Shown: positions 37,125 to 44,911 of the stretch, one piece after another | Layout of the letters: every line of letters begins with the position of its first letter | Position numbering within the stretch: position 1 is the first letter of the stretch | Assembly (NCBI RefSeq): GCF_900105045.1 | Contig: NZ_LT629739.1 | Span: forward strand, 2,666,001-2,730,000 | Direction of reading: 5' to 3' | Length of the DNA stretch: 64,000 nucleotides | From: Brevibacterium picturae | GTDB lineage: Bacteria; Actinomycetota; Actinomycetes; Actinomycetales; Brevibacteriaceae | Translations under genes and position numbers: made by a program | Notes under the pieces: generated by a model | What the model was told of the DNA's origin: nothing | Database searches by the model: none | Seen by the model: only the letters and a program-made list of their open reading frames with translations

Positions 37125-38165
37125 TCACTCCTGAGTGCTGCGGCGGGCATCGCCCCAGATGTCGACGCCCGAGTCGACGGCGAATGCGTCGATCTTCTTC
37201 AGTTCGTCAGCGCTGAGCGGTTCGGAGCTGAGAGCGGCGACGTTGTGTTCGAGCTGCGCGACACGACTGGCGCCGATGACCAGCGAAGACACCCGATCGT
37301 CGCGAAGTGCCCAGCTCAGGGCCATCTGGGCTAAGGATTGTCCGCGTGCCGCGGCAATGTCGTTCAGGCTGCGGATGCGCTCGAGGTTGTCCTCGGAGAG
37401 GAACCCGTCCCTGAATGACGGCGTGGCCTTGCCGGCCCGTGACTGCTCGGGAACTCCGCCCAGGTACTTGTCGGTGAGCAGGCCCTGCGCGAGTGGGGAG
37501 AACGCGATGACGCCCAGACCCTCTGCCTCCGTGGTCTCGAGCAGATTGTCGGATTCGATCCACCGGTTGACCATCGAATACGAGGGCTGGTGGATGAGCA
37601 GCGGAGTGCCCAGATCCTTCGCCAGCGCCGAGGCGCGGGCCGTATCGGCCGCAGAATACGAAGAGATGCCGGCGTAGAGGGCACGGCCCGAACGCACCGC
37701 GGTGTCGAGGGCACCGATGGTCTCCTCCAGCGGAGTCGAGGCATCGGGGCGGTGAGAGTAGAAGATGTCGACATAGTCGAGGCCGAGCCGGTTCAGCGAG
37801 GCGTCGAGGCTCGAAAGCAGATACTTCCGACTTCCGCCCGGACCACCGTAGGGGCCAGGATGCATCCCCCAGCCGGCCTTGGTCGAGATGATGAGTTCAT
37901 CGCGGTAGGCACCGAGGTCTTCGCGCAGCAGGCGCCCGAAGTTCGTCTCGGCCGAGCCGGGAGGCGGGCCGTAGTTGTTCGCCAGGTCGAAGTGGGTGAT
38001 GCCCAGGTCGAAGGCCCGACGCACGATGTCGCGCTGATTCTGGAAGGCGACATCATCGCCGAAATTGTGCCACAGCCCCAGGGACAGCGCCGGGAGGACG
38101 AGACCGGAGCGGCCGACCGGGCGATAGGTCATCGATTCGTAGCGGTTCTCGGCTGCTTGGTACAC
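37125..38165 (-). CDS. aldo/keto reductase, YghZ type
   Basis: A 346-residue NADPH-dependent reductase, the same length as E. coli YghZ (L-glyceraldehyde 3-phosphate reductase). Near the start stand SLGLWHNFGD, and the catalytic Asp/Tyr in GITHFDLANNYGPPPGSAE; the Lys is in IISTKAGWGM and the His in YVDIFYSHRPD. The GTG at 38165 is chosen because AGGAGG lies four bases before it; 13 more in-frame codons upstream have no ribosome site. Methylglyoxal or other aldehydes are likely substrates. Confidence 0.88.
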   Translation of the reverse strand: MYQAAENRYESMTYRPVGRSGLVLPALSLGLWHNFGDDVAFQNQRDIVRRAFDLGITHFDLANNYGPPPGSAETNFGRLLREDLGAYRDELIISTKAGWGMHPGPYGGPGGSRKYLLSSLDASLNRLGLDYVDIFYSHRPDASTPLEETIGALDTAVRSGRALYAGISSYSAADTARASALAKDLGTPLLIHQPSYSMVNRWIESDNLLETTEAEGLGVIAFSPLAQGLLTDKYLGGVPEQSRAGKATPSFRDGFLSEDNLERIRSLNDIAAARGQSLAQMALSWALRDDRVSSLVIGASRVAQLEHNVAALSSEPLSADELKKIDAFAVDSGVDIWGDARRSTQE

Positions 38166-38265
38166 GGTGCCTCCTGCGACGGGAAAGTACTCGGGATGGT
38201 CCACTCAGCTTATGCGAGAACGAGAAACGAATCGCTGGCTGCACGCGCTCGATCAACGCTCAGTT

Positions 38266-38297
38266 CGAATTTGTCGTCGCCGGCGACGACAAATTCG
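38266..38297. terminator. perfect 32-bp palindrome, probable terminator
   Basis: CGAATTTGTCGTCGCC is followed at once by its exact complement, giving a 16-bp stem with no spare loop bases. It lies in the 229-bp gap between the stop of the PCD-VOC gene and the start of the aldo/keto reductase, both on the minus strand. No T run follows on either side. A hairpin terminator for the PCD-VOC gene or a protein site for the reductase promoter would both fit. Confidence 0.55.
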
Positions 38298-38394
38298 GGC
38301 GCTGCGTGGACCGAGCGATCACAGGGCAGGAGGCACCGGACGGTGCGACTCCTCGGCGACAGCGCCCGACAGGGGCGACAGCCTCCGGCAGCAA

Positions 38395-39057
38395 CTACGA
38401 GCGATTCTCCAGGGTGCAGACGCAGGCGCGATTGCCGTCGGCATCGGCGAGGACGGTGAACGACGGTGCCTGGGACTCGTCGACGACCGTGCCACCGGCC
38501 TCGACGGCCGCGCGGATGCGCTCGGGTGCGACCGCGCCGGGGACCGAGACGTCGACGTGCAGGCGCTGATGCGGCACCGCGTGCTCTTCGCAGTCCTGGA
38601 ACCACAGCAGCGGCATCTGCCCGGCGGGGTCGATGACATCACGGCCGGAGACATTGCTCGCATCGCCAGTGAGCAGGGCGGCCCAGAACGGGGCGATGGC
38701 ATCCCGGTGCGCCGTGTCCAAGCCGAGCTCGAGCAGTGCGGGAATCTTCGGATCCGCGCTCACCCCCGCCGAGGCGGCGAGTTCGCTGATCTGTGCCGCG
38801 AGTTCGAGGTCGCGTTCGGTCACGGCTCCGGTGTCGTGACTGGTCAGTCGAATATCGACATGCGGAAAAGTGAGGGTGATGTCTGGGTGGTGGTTCGCCT
38901 CCTCGGCGGCGGCGCCGATGCGTGAGACGAGGTCGAGCCCGGTCGCGAAGTCGCCGGTGAGGAACCGTGCGCCGATGCGGCCCGGCAGGCCCTGCCAATC
39001 CTCGAGACCGTGCGCATCGAGGGTGTCGAGCAGCTTCTGTCCGGTGTATGCAGTCAT
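38395..39057 (-). CDS. fusion of pterin-carbinolamine dehydratase-like and VOC domains
   Basis: A 220-residue two-domain protein. Residues about 1-95 look like pterin-4a-carbinolamine dehydratase, with the active-site pair in EEANHHPDITLTFPHVDIRLTSHD and TERDLELAAQI. Residues 105-220 form a glyoxalase-like VOC domain (FWAALLTGD, HQRLHVDVSV, FTVLADADGNRACVCT). Such fusions occur in actinomycetes. No aromatic amino-acid hydroxylase gene lies nearby, so the pterin role is unproven. Confidence 0.78.
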   Translation of the reverse strand: MTAYTGQKLLDTLDAHGLEDWQGLPGRIGARFLTGDFATGLDLVSRIGAAAEEANHHPDITLTFPHVDIRLTSHDTGAVTERDLELAAQISELAASAGVSADPKIPALLELGLDTAHRDAIAPFWAALLTGDASNVSGRDVIDPAGQMPLLWFQDCEEHAVPHQRLHVDVSVPGAVAPERIRAAVEAGGTVVDESQAPSFTVLADADGNRACVCTLENRS

Positions 39058-39145
39058 GAATCAATGCTAGAAGCTCGATGGGTGCCTGTGAACCTCGCCT
39101 CCCGCCTCCTTTCAGTGATAGGTAGGGATCAGTTCCGCAAAAAAT

Positions 39146-39158
39146 AGACCAGTGGTCT
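39146..39158. promoter_or_regulatory. GntR-type operator candidate
   Basis: AGACCA-G-TGGTCT is a 13-bp palindrome in an AT-rich stretch 36-48 nt before the GntR start. The half sites are the same as in the DasR/NagR consensus TGGTCTAGACCA of GntR/HutC regulators of amino-sugar genes, but in outward order. It is a likely self-control site of the operon. Confidence 0.6.
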
Positions 39159-39193
39159 TGATTTTGGGGTGTGTCCTATGCCTCAATGGTCAC

Positions 39194-40012
39194 GTGACGA
39201 AATTCCACTCGATTCGCGATCAGCTCCTCGACCGCCTTGAATCCATGGCTGCCGGCGAGCAGTTCCCACCCGAACGCCAGCTCGCCGAGGCGCTGGGCAT
39301 CTCGCGGATGACCCTGCGTCGGGCCATCGCCGAACTGGTCGCCAAGGGGGTGGTCCGGCGCCGCCACGGTTCCGGTGTCTTCGCCCTCGGACCGAAACTC
39401 GATCAGCCGCTGGCTGCGAGTTCCTTCACCGAGGACATGCTCGCCCGCGGTATGCGCCCCGGTTCCCGTGTGCTTGCCTTCGACGTGACGAATGCGGGTG
39501 CCCACATCGGGCGCAGGCTGCACATCGACGATGATGCCGAGGTGATCACGATTCTGCGTCTGCGCTTGGCCGATGACGAACCGCTCGCGCTCGAAGAGCT
39601 GCACATTCCGGCCGCACTCGTCCCGAGCCTGAGAGCTGAGGACTTGGAGAACAGTTCGTTCTACGAGCTGCTGCTCTCGCGCTTCGACATCGCTCTCAAC
39701 CACAGCGTGCAGACCATCGAACCGACCCTACTCGATGCCGATGAGGCGAAGGTTCTCGGCGTCCCCGAACAGTCCCCGGCGCTGCTCTTCGAGCGCACCT
39801 CACGCGGGGCCGAGGGCATTCCCTTCGAATTCGTTCGCTCCGTCTACCGCGGCGACCGCTACAAGATCCGCACCGAGCTCACCCTGCCCGATCGGCTCAG
39901 CGAGACGGACCAGCTCAGCGAGACGGACCAGCTCAGCGAGACCGGCCCGCCCGCCCGCGACAGGACCACCGCATCGGCCGAACAGCCTCAGCCCGAAGGA
40001 GATCGCGCATGA
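39194..40012 (+). CDS. GntR/HutC-family regulator of the MurNAc operon
   Basis: A 272-residue regulator. The GntR winged helix is N-terminal (FPPERQLAEALGISRMTLRRAIAELVAKGVVRRRHGSGVF). A UTRA effector domain follows (about 80-235; FYELLLSRFDIALNHSVQTIEP, FEFVRSVYRGDRYKI). The tail holds three copies of an in-frame 18-bp repeat giving LSETDQ. The GTG at 39194 is chosen since the palindrome would otherwise lie within the coding part. It overlaps anmK by ATGA. The ligand is probably a MurNAc or GlcNAc phosphate. Confidence 0.88.
   Translation: MTKFHSIRDQLLDRLESMAAGEQFPPERQLAEALGISRMTLRRAIAELVAKGVVRRRHGSGVFALGPKLDQPLAASSFTEDMLARGMRPGSRVLAFDVTNAGAHIGRRLHIDDDAEVITILRLRLADDEPLALEELHIPAALVPSLRAEDLENSSFYELLLSRFDIALNHSVQTIEPTLLDADEAKVLGVPEQSPALLFERTSRGAEGIPFEFVRSVYRGDRYKIRTELTLPDRLSETDQLSETDQLSETGPPARDRTTASAEQPQPEGDRA
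39895..39948 (+). repeat. 18-bp tandem repeat, three units, in the GntR tail
   Basis: GCTCAGCGAGACGGACCA is repeated exactly once more, then a third time with changes at the end. It encodes LSETDQ units in the disordered C-terminus of the regulator and keeps the frame, so it is a recent slippage or unequal-exchange product with little effect on the fold. Confidence 0.85.
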
Positions 40013-41193
40013 TCATCGCCGGCCTCATGACGGGCACCTCCGCCGATGCCCTCGACGTGGTCCTCGCCGAATTCGTCGACGACTCGATCGCCGAGGCGAC
40101 CCTGGGCGTGCGCATCCTCGCCAGTCGAGAGGTCGAATTCGACCACCGGCTGCGCGCCGACATCCTTCGTCTCCTCGAGCCGGCCGATGTTCCCCTGTCG
40201 CTGGTCTCCAGCGTCGATGCGCGCCTGGGCCTGTTCAGCGCCGAGGCGCTGCAGCAGGTCTGCACCGAGCTCGGAGTCGAGGCCGACCTCGTCGTCTCCC
40301 ATGGGCAGACGGTGCGCCACGACATCACCGACGGGACCGTCACCTCGACTCTGCAGATCGGCCAACCCGCTTGGATCGCCGAGGTGACCGGAGCACCCGT
40401 ACTCTCCGACGTTCGCGCCCGCGACGTCGCCGCCGGCGGTCAGGGAGCCCCACTCGTCGGAATCCTCGACGGGCTCCTCCTCGGGAACGTCGAGGCGCCG
40501 ACTGCGGTGCTCAACCTCGGCGGCATCGCCAACATCACGGTTCTCGCGCCCGAACGTGCACCGTTGGCCTTCGACACCGGCCCGGCCAATGCGCTCATCG
40601 ACGTCCTCGCCCGCCGAATCACCAAGGGCGAAGAGGGCTTCGACCGCGACGGCGACCTGGCGGCACGGGGCAGGGTCGACGACGATCTGCTGGCCGATCT
40701 GCTGGCCGACCCGTACTACCGGCTGCCGGCACCGAAATCGACGGGCAAGGAACTCTTCCACGCGGACTACCTCGACCGTTTCCTCGGGACTCGGACCAAC
40801 CTCGGCGAGCATGATGCCATCGCCACGGTGACGGCGCTGACCGCACGCACGGTCGCCGATGCCTGCCGAGTCCACGGGGTCACCACGGTCATCGCCTCCG
40901 GAGGGGGCACCCGGAATCCGACGCTGCTGGGGCGTTTGGCCTCGGAACTCGGGCCCGGCGTCACTCTGACCGGCACAGAGGAAGCATTCGGGCTGCCCGA
41001 AGGCGCCAAGGAAGCCCTCCTCATGGCGCTGCTCGGGTGGTTGAGCTGGAACGGCCTGGCGGGAACCGAACCGAATCTCACGGGTGCCGCACATCCGAGC
41101 ATCGCCGGTCGCCTGAGCCCGGGACACGGCCCCCTGAACCTGCCCGCACCTCGGGAGGCCAGACCCACGCACCTGAGAATCCTGCCGACCTGA
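40009..41193 (+). CDS. anmK: anhydro-N-acetylmuramic acid kinase
   Basis: Cleaves the 1,6-anhydro ring of anhydroMurNAc and phosphorylates it to MurNAc 6-phosphate in the cytosol. The 394 residues begin IAGLMTGTSADALDVVLAEF, with SHGQTVRH, LNLGGIANIT, FDTGPANALID and ASGGGTRNPTLLGRL, all family blocks of the hexokinase-like fold. The product is the substrate of MurQ encoded two genes on. Confidence 0.93.
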   Translation: MIIAGLMTGTSADALDVVLAEFVDDSIAEATLGVRILASREVEFDHRLRADILRLLEPADVPLSLVSSVDARLGLFSAEALQQVCTELGVEADLVVSHGQTVRHDITDGTVTSTLQIGQPAWIAEVTGAPVLSDVRARDVAAGGQGAPLVGILDGLLLGNVEAPTAVLNLGGIANITVLAPERAPLAFDTGPANALIDVLARRITKGEEGFDRDGDLAARGRVDDDLLADLLADPYYRLPAPKSTGKELFHADYLDRFLGTRTNLGEHDAIATVTALTARTVADACRVHGVTTVIASGGGTRNPTLLGRLASELGPGVTLTGTEEAFGLPEGAKEALLMALLGWLSWNGLAGTEPNLTGAAHPSIAGRLSPGHGPLNLPAPREARPTHLRILPT

Positions 41194-41274
41194 CAATCCT
41201 GCACTGACGAGAATCCTGCACTGACGCACACCCTCTCGAAGCAACGCACACCCCTTGTACGAAGGAGACACACC

Positions 41275-42780
41275 ATGCAGATCATCGACCTTCTGGTGAT
41301 CATCGCCTACCTTGCCGCCACGGCATGGTTGGGACTGAAGCTCAGCGGAAAGCAGAAGGACCTCCAGGGCTACTTCCTGGGTGGCCGGAACATACCGTGG
41401 TGGGCGGTGTGTCTGTCCGTGGTCGCCACCGAGACCAGCGCGCTGACGGTGATCGGCATCCCGGTCATGAGCTACCTCGGCGACATCAACTACCTGCAGC
41501 TGGGGCTGGGCTACATCCTCGGCCGAGTCATCGTCGCCTTCTTCATGCTCCCGAGATACTACGACGGCGAGATGCTCACCGCGTACGCCTACCTGGGCAA
41601 ACGCTTCGGCACTTCGACCCAGACGACCGCGGGTGTGACCTTCCTGTTCACCCGTCTCCTGGCCGACGGCATCAGGGTCCTCGCCGCAGCCATTCCGGTC
41701 AAGGTCATCCTCGACGGTCTGGGCATCCACACGAACTACTTCGTCATCATCGTCGTCCTCTCGCTGGTGACGATCGCCTACACCTTCATCGGCGGCATCA
41801 AGGCCGTGGTCTGGGTCGACGTGGCTCAGATGTGCCTCTACGTCGTCGGCGGCCTCCTCACCATCATCGTCATCACCGCGACCTTCGGCGGCGGATGGGT
41901 GGCCGATGCCGCCGAGGCGGGCAAGCTCAACATGTTCATCTTCGAGGGCAATCCGATCTCGGCACCCGACTCGTTCATTCCCTCGCTGCTCGGCGGTGCC
42001 GTCTTCGCCATGGCCTCCCACGGCTCTGACCAGCTCGTCGTCCAACGGCTCCTGTCCTGCCGGTCGAAGATCGAGGCGCAGAAGGCCCTCATCGTCTCCG
42101 GCGTCGTCGTCTTCGTCCAGTTCGCGATCTTCCTCGCGGTCGGACTGGCGCTGTGGGCCTACTACGATCGTGCCCTGCCGGCCGATCTGGGACTGAGCCG
42201 CGATGACGAGATCTTCCCGCTGTTCATCATCGAAGGCCTGCCACCGGGCATCTCGGGACTGCTCCTGGCTGGCATCCTCGCCGCGGCCATGTCGACCCTG
42301 TCCTCGTCCCTGTCGGCGCTGTCCTCGTCGACGGTCAACGACGTCTACGCACGACTGAAGAAGACCCCGATGACCGACGCCGAGGGCTTCAAGGTCGGGC
42401 GCTGGGCGACGATCGGCTGGGGCATCGCCTTCATCCTCCCCGCCACGGTCTTCCAATCCGATGAGGGCAACATCGTCATCCTCGCCTTGGGCGTCGCAGG
42501 AATCACCTACGGCGGGCTGCTCGGCGCGTTCGTCTTCGGCATCATCAACAAGCGCGCCACCGCGGTGGATGCAAACATCACCTTCGCCCTGGCAGTCGCG
42601 GTCAACGCCTTCTTCTTCGTCATGGAGAAGTACGTCACCGGCGAGGTCTGGGTCGCCTGGCAGTGGTACCCGCTGCTCGGTGTCATCGTCATGGTCGTGC
42701 TCGGCGGGCTCCTGTCCCTGCGCCATCCGAAGGCGGCAAACCGGAACACCGTCGCCGAGGTGGAAGGCAGCAACCGCTGA
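41275..42780 (+). CDS. sodium:solute symporter, probable MurNAc or anhydroMurNAc uptake
   Basis: A 501-residue member of the SSS family with about 13 helices. It includes YFLGGRNIPWWAVCLSVVATETSALTVIGIP, the region around the sodium and sugar sites, and ASHGSDQLVVQRLLSCRSKIEAQKAL. AAGGAGA stands before the ATG. The place between anmK and murQ makes a cell-wall amino sugar the likely cargo. The 81-bp gap upstream has two copies of AATCCTGCACTGACG. Confidence 0.82.
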   Translation: MQIIDLLVIIAYLAATAWLGLKLSGKQKDLQGYFLGGRNIPWWAVCLSVVATETSALTVIGIPVMSYLGDINYLQLGLGYILGRVIVAFFMLPRYYDGEMLTAYAYLGKRFGTSTQTTAGVTFLFTRLLADGIRVLAAAIPVKVILDGLGIHTNYFVIIVVLSLVTIAYTFIGGIKAVVWVDVAQMCLYVVGGLLTIIVITATFGGGWVADAAEAGKLNMFIFEGNPISAPDSFIPSLLGGAVFAMASHGSDQLVVQRLLSCRSKIEAQKALIVSGVVVFVQFAIFLAVGLALWAYYDRALPADLGLSRDDEIFPLFIIEGLPPGISGLLLAGILAAAMSTLSSSLSALSSSTVNDVYARLKKTPMTDAEGFKVGRWATIGWGIAFILPATVFQSDEGNIVILALGVAGITYGGLLGAFVFGIINKRATAVDANITFALAVAVNAFFFVMEKYVTGEVWVAWQWYPLLGVIVMVVLGGLLSLRHPKAANRNTVAEVEGSNR

Positions 42781-43760
42781 TGAACCAGTCCCAGCAGCCA
42801 CCGTCCTGGCAGCCGCTGTCGCCGACCGAACAGCGCAACCCCCGCAGTGCGGGACTCGATGATCTCGACACCCTCGGTGTCCTGCAGGTGATGAACGAAG
42901 AGGACCAGGCCGTTCTCACCGCCGTCGCCGGGGCTCTGCCGCAGCTGGCAGAGCTCGTCGACATCGCAGCCGAGCGCATGCGCCGAGGCGGTACGGTTCA
43001 TTACTTCGGAGCCGGCACCTCGGGTCGGCTCGGAGTCCTCGACGCCAGCGAACTCCTGCCGACGTTCAACCTCGAACCCGGTCGTGTGGTCGGGCACATC
43101 GCCGGTGGGCAGGCGGCACTGGTCAATGCGGTGGAGAACGCCGAGGACTCCGCCGCCGACGGTCGCCTCATCGGGGGAGAGCTCGGACCCGACGATGTGG
43201 CGATCGGGATCGCGGCCAGCGGCTCGACTGCCTACGTCCGTGGAGCCTTGGAAGCCGCAGGTGAGGCGGGGGCGCACACCGTGCTCATCTCGAACAATCC
43301 TCACGCTCCCGTCGCCGAGGCGGCGGCCGCCCATATCGTGCTCGACACCGGGCCCGAGGTGATCACCGGCTCGACCCGGCTCAAGGCCGGCACGGCACAG
43401 AAGCTGACACTCAACGGGTTCTCGACGGCGCTGATGATCGCCCTGGGTCGTACCTGGCGCAATCTCATGGTCTCCGTTGTCGCGACGAACTCCAAGCTGC
43501 GGGAGCGGACCGTGCGCATCCTCTGCGAGGCCGCGGACCTGTCTGATGCGCAGGCGCGTGAATTGTTGGAACGCACAGGAGGGGATCTCAAGACGGCGCT
43601 GGTCGTCGCATTCACCTCGGCGACGCCGACTGCCGCGGCACAGCGCCTCGAGGACAATGACGGCTCGGTCAAAGCTGCGATCGCAGCAGTCACCGGGGTC
43701 GGGGGTTTCCGGTCGTCCGCAGCGGCGGCGCCGGAGCAGCCCGGGCGGCCGGACGCATGA
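42780..43760 (+). CDS. murQ: N-acetylmuramic acid 6-phosphate etherase
   Basis: Removes the lactyl group of MurNAc 6-phosphate to give GlcNAc 6-phosphate. A 326-residue SIS-domain protein with FGAGTSGRLGVLDASELLPTF and GSTRLKAGTAQKLTLNGFSTALMI, both hallmarks of MurQ, and the catalytic Glu in ASELLPTF and ENAEDS regions. It begins at the symporter stop (TGATG). Confidence 0.94.
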   Translation: MNQSQQPPSWQPLSPTEQRNPRSAGLDDLDTLGVLQVMNEEDQAVLTAVAGALPQLAELVDIAAERMRRGGTVHYFGAGTSGRLGVLDASELLPTFNLEPGRVVGHIAGGQAALVNAVENAEDSAADGRLIGGELGPDDVAIGIAASGSTAYVRGALEAAGEAGAHTVLISNNPHAPVAEAAAAHIVLDTGPEVITGSTRLKAGTAQKLTLNGFSTALMIALGRTWRNLMVSVVATNSKLRERTVRILCEAADLSDAQARELLERTGGDLKTALVVAFTSATPTAAAQRLEDNDGSVKAAIAAVTGVGGFRSSAAAAPEQPGRPDA

Positions 43761-44815
43761 GCGGATTCGTCCTCGGGATCGACATCGGCGGCACGGGCAG
43801 TCGGATCGCAATCTCTGCGCTCAATGCGAATTCTGGACCCGATGCGAACCCTGGACCCGAGGCGACCACCGACACGGGTGCGGACCATGGCGGGCCTGCG
43901 CCGCTGTACACCCTCACCGGTCCCGGAGTGTCGATCGGAGCGAACGGAAGCAGCGCCCCACAGCAGATCCGAAGCCTCGTTTCGGCTGCCGGGGAGGAGT
44001 GGCCCGAATGCTTCGAATCGCTTCGCGGAGTCGGCATCGGTGCGACCGGGATCGCCTCGCTGAGCACGGACGTCGGGGAGCTGCCACGATTGCTTGCGTT
44101 CGAGACGAAGGCCGAGACGGCGGTGGCGGTCGACGCGGTGACCGCCCACCTCGGCGCCCTGTCCGGACGTGGGGGAGCGGTGACGGTCCTCGGAACGGGA
44201 GCGATCGCGATCGCCCATCCTGGTCCCGATGTTCACGGGATTCTGCTGCCGAGGTGGAAACGGGTCGACGGGTGGGGGCACCTGTTCGGCGACCGTGGGG
44301 GAGGTGCCTGGTTGGGCAGGTGCGCCCTCGAAGCAGCACTGAAGTGCCACGACGGCGTCGATGATCGAGGGGCGGCGCTGCTCGACGCTGCACGGGAGAG
44401 ATTCGGTGATCCGGCCACATGGCCCGCGCAGTTCTACACGCGCAGTGACCGCGCCGGGCTGCTTGCGGCGTTCGCCGTTGATGTGGCGCGCCTTGACCGC
44501 ACCGGCGATCCCGTGTCGACGGCTCTGTTGGCCGAGGCCGGACGTGAGGCGGCACGCAGCGCGATCGCTGCAGGCAGCCATGCGCCCCAGACCAACGGCC
44601 ATGGCGTCGATGCTCCACCTCTGATCGCGCTCACCGGTGGCCTGCGACGGTCCGGCGAGTCGCTTGTCGAGGAGTTCCGTTCCGAGGCGCATCGTCTGAG
44701 TGCAGAGACGACCGTCATCGAACCCGCCGGGGGCCCGCTCAACGGGGCGCTGACCTTGGCCTCTCTCGTGGCGGAGAGGCGAGTGCGGCCGCAGCCGGGA
44801 GTGCTGTGGACCTGA
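43757..44815 (+). CDS. BadF/BadG-type sugar kinase (MurK/NagK-like)
   Basis: A 352-residue ATPase-fold kinase with GIDIGGTGSRIAI as phosphate loop, GVGATGIAS-like second motif, VTVLGTGAIAIA and GWGHLFGDRGGGAWLG. BadF-type kinases phosphorylate GlcNAc or MurNAc. In this operon it would feed MurNAc 6-phosphate to MurQ when free MurNAc comes in through the symporter. A variable Asn/Pro/Asp-rich loop follows the first strand. It overlaps murQ by ATGA and ends the operon. Confidence 0.8.
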   Translation: MSGFVLGIDIGGTGSRIAISALNANSGPDANPGPEATTDTGADHGGPAPLYTLTGPGVSIGANGSSAPQQIRSLVSAAGEEWPECFESLRGVGIGATGIASLSTDVGELPRLLAFETKAETAVAVDAVTAHLGALSGRGGAVTVLGTGAIAIAHPGPDVHGILLPRWKRVDGWGHLFGDRGGGAWLGRCALEAALKCHDGVDDRGAALLDAARERFGDPATWPAQFYTRSDRAGLLAAFAVDVARLDRTGDPVSTALLAEAGREAARSAIAAGSHAPQTNGHGVDAPPLIALTGGLRRSGESLVEEFRSEAHRLSAETTVIEPAGGPLNGALTLASLVAERRVRPQPGVLWT

Positions 44816-44911
44816 CATAGTCTCACCTCCGTCGGCAAATATGTTCAGTGTTCATCTGACCTGCATCTGCGGACCAACAGACGGTCAGGATCCTCACAGA
44901 GAATCGACTCC

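Noticed and set aside
39988..42801. 937-codon minus-strand open frame
   Set aside because: Antisense to anmK and the symporter, rich in Asp, Gly and Arg with no fold; it follows from high GC at third positions.
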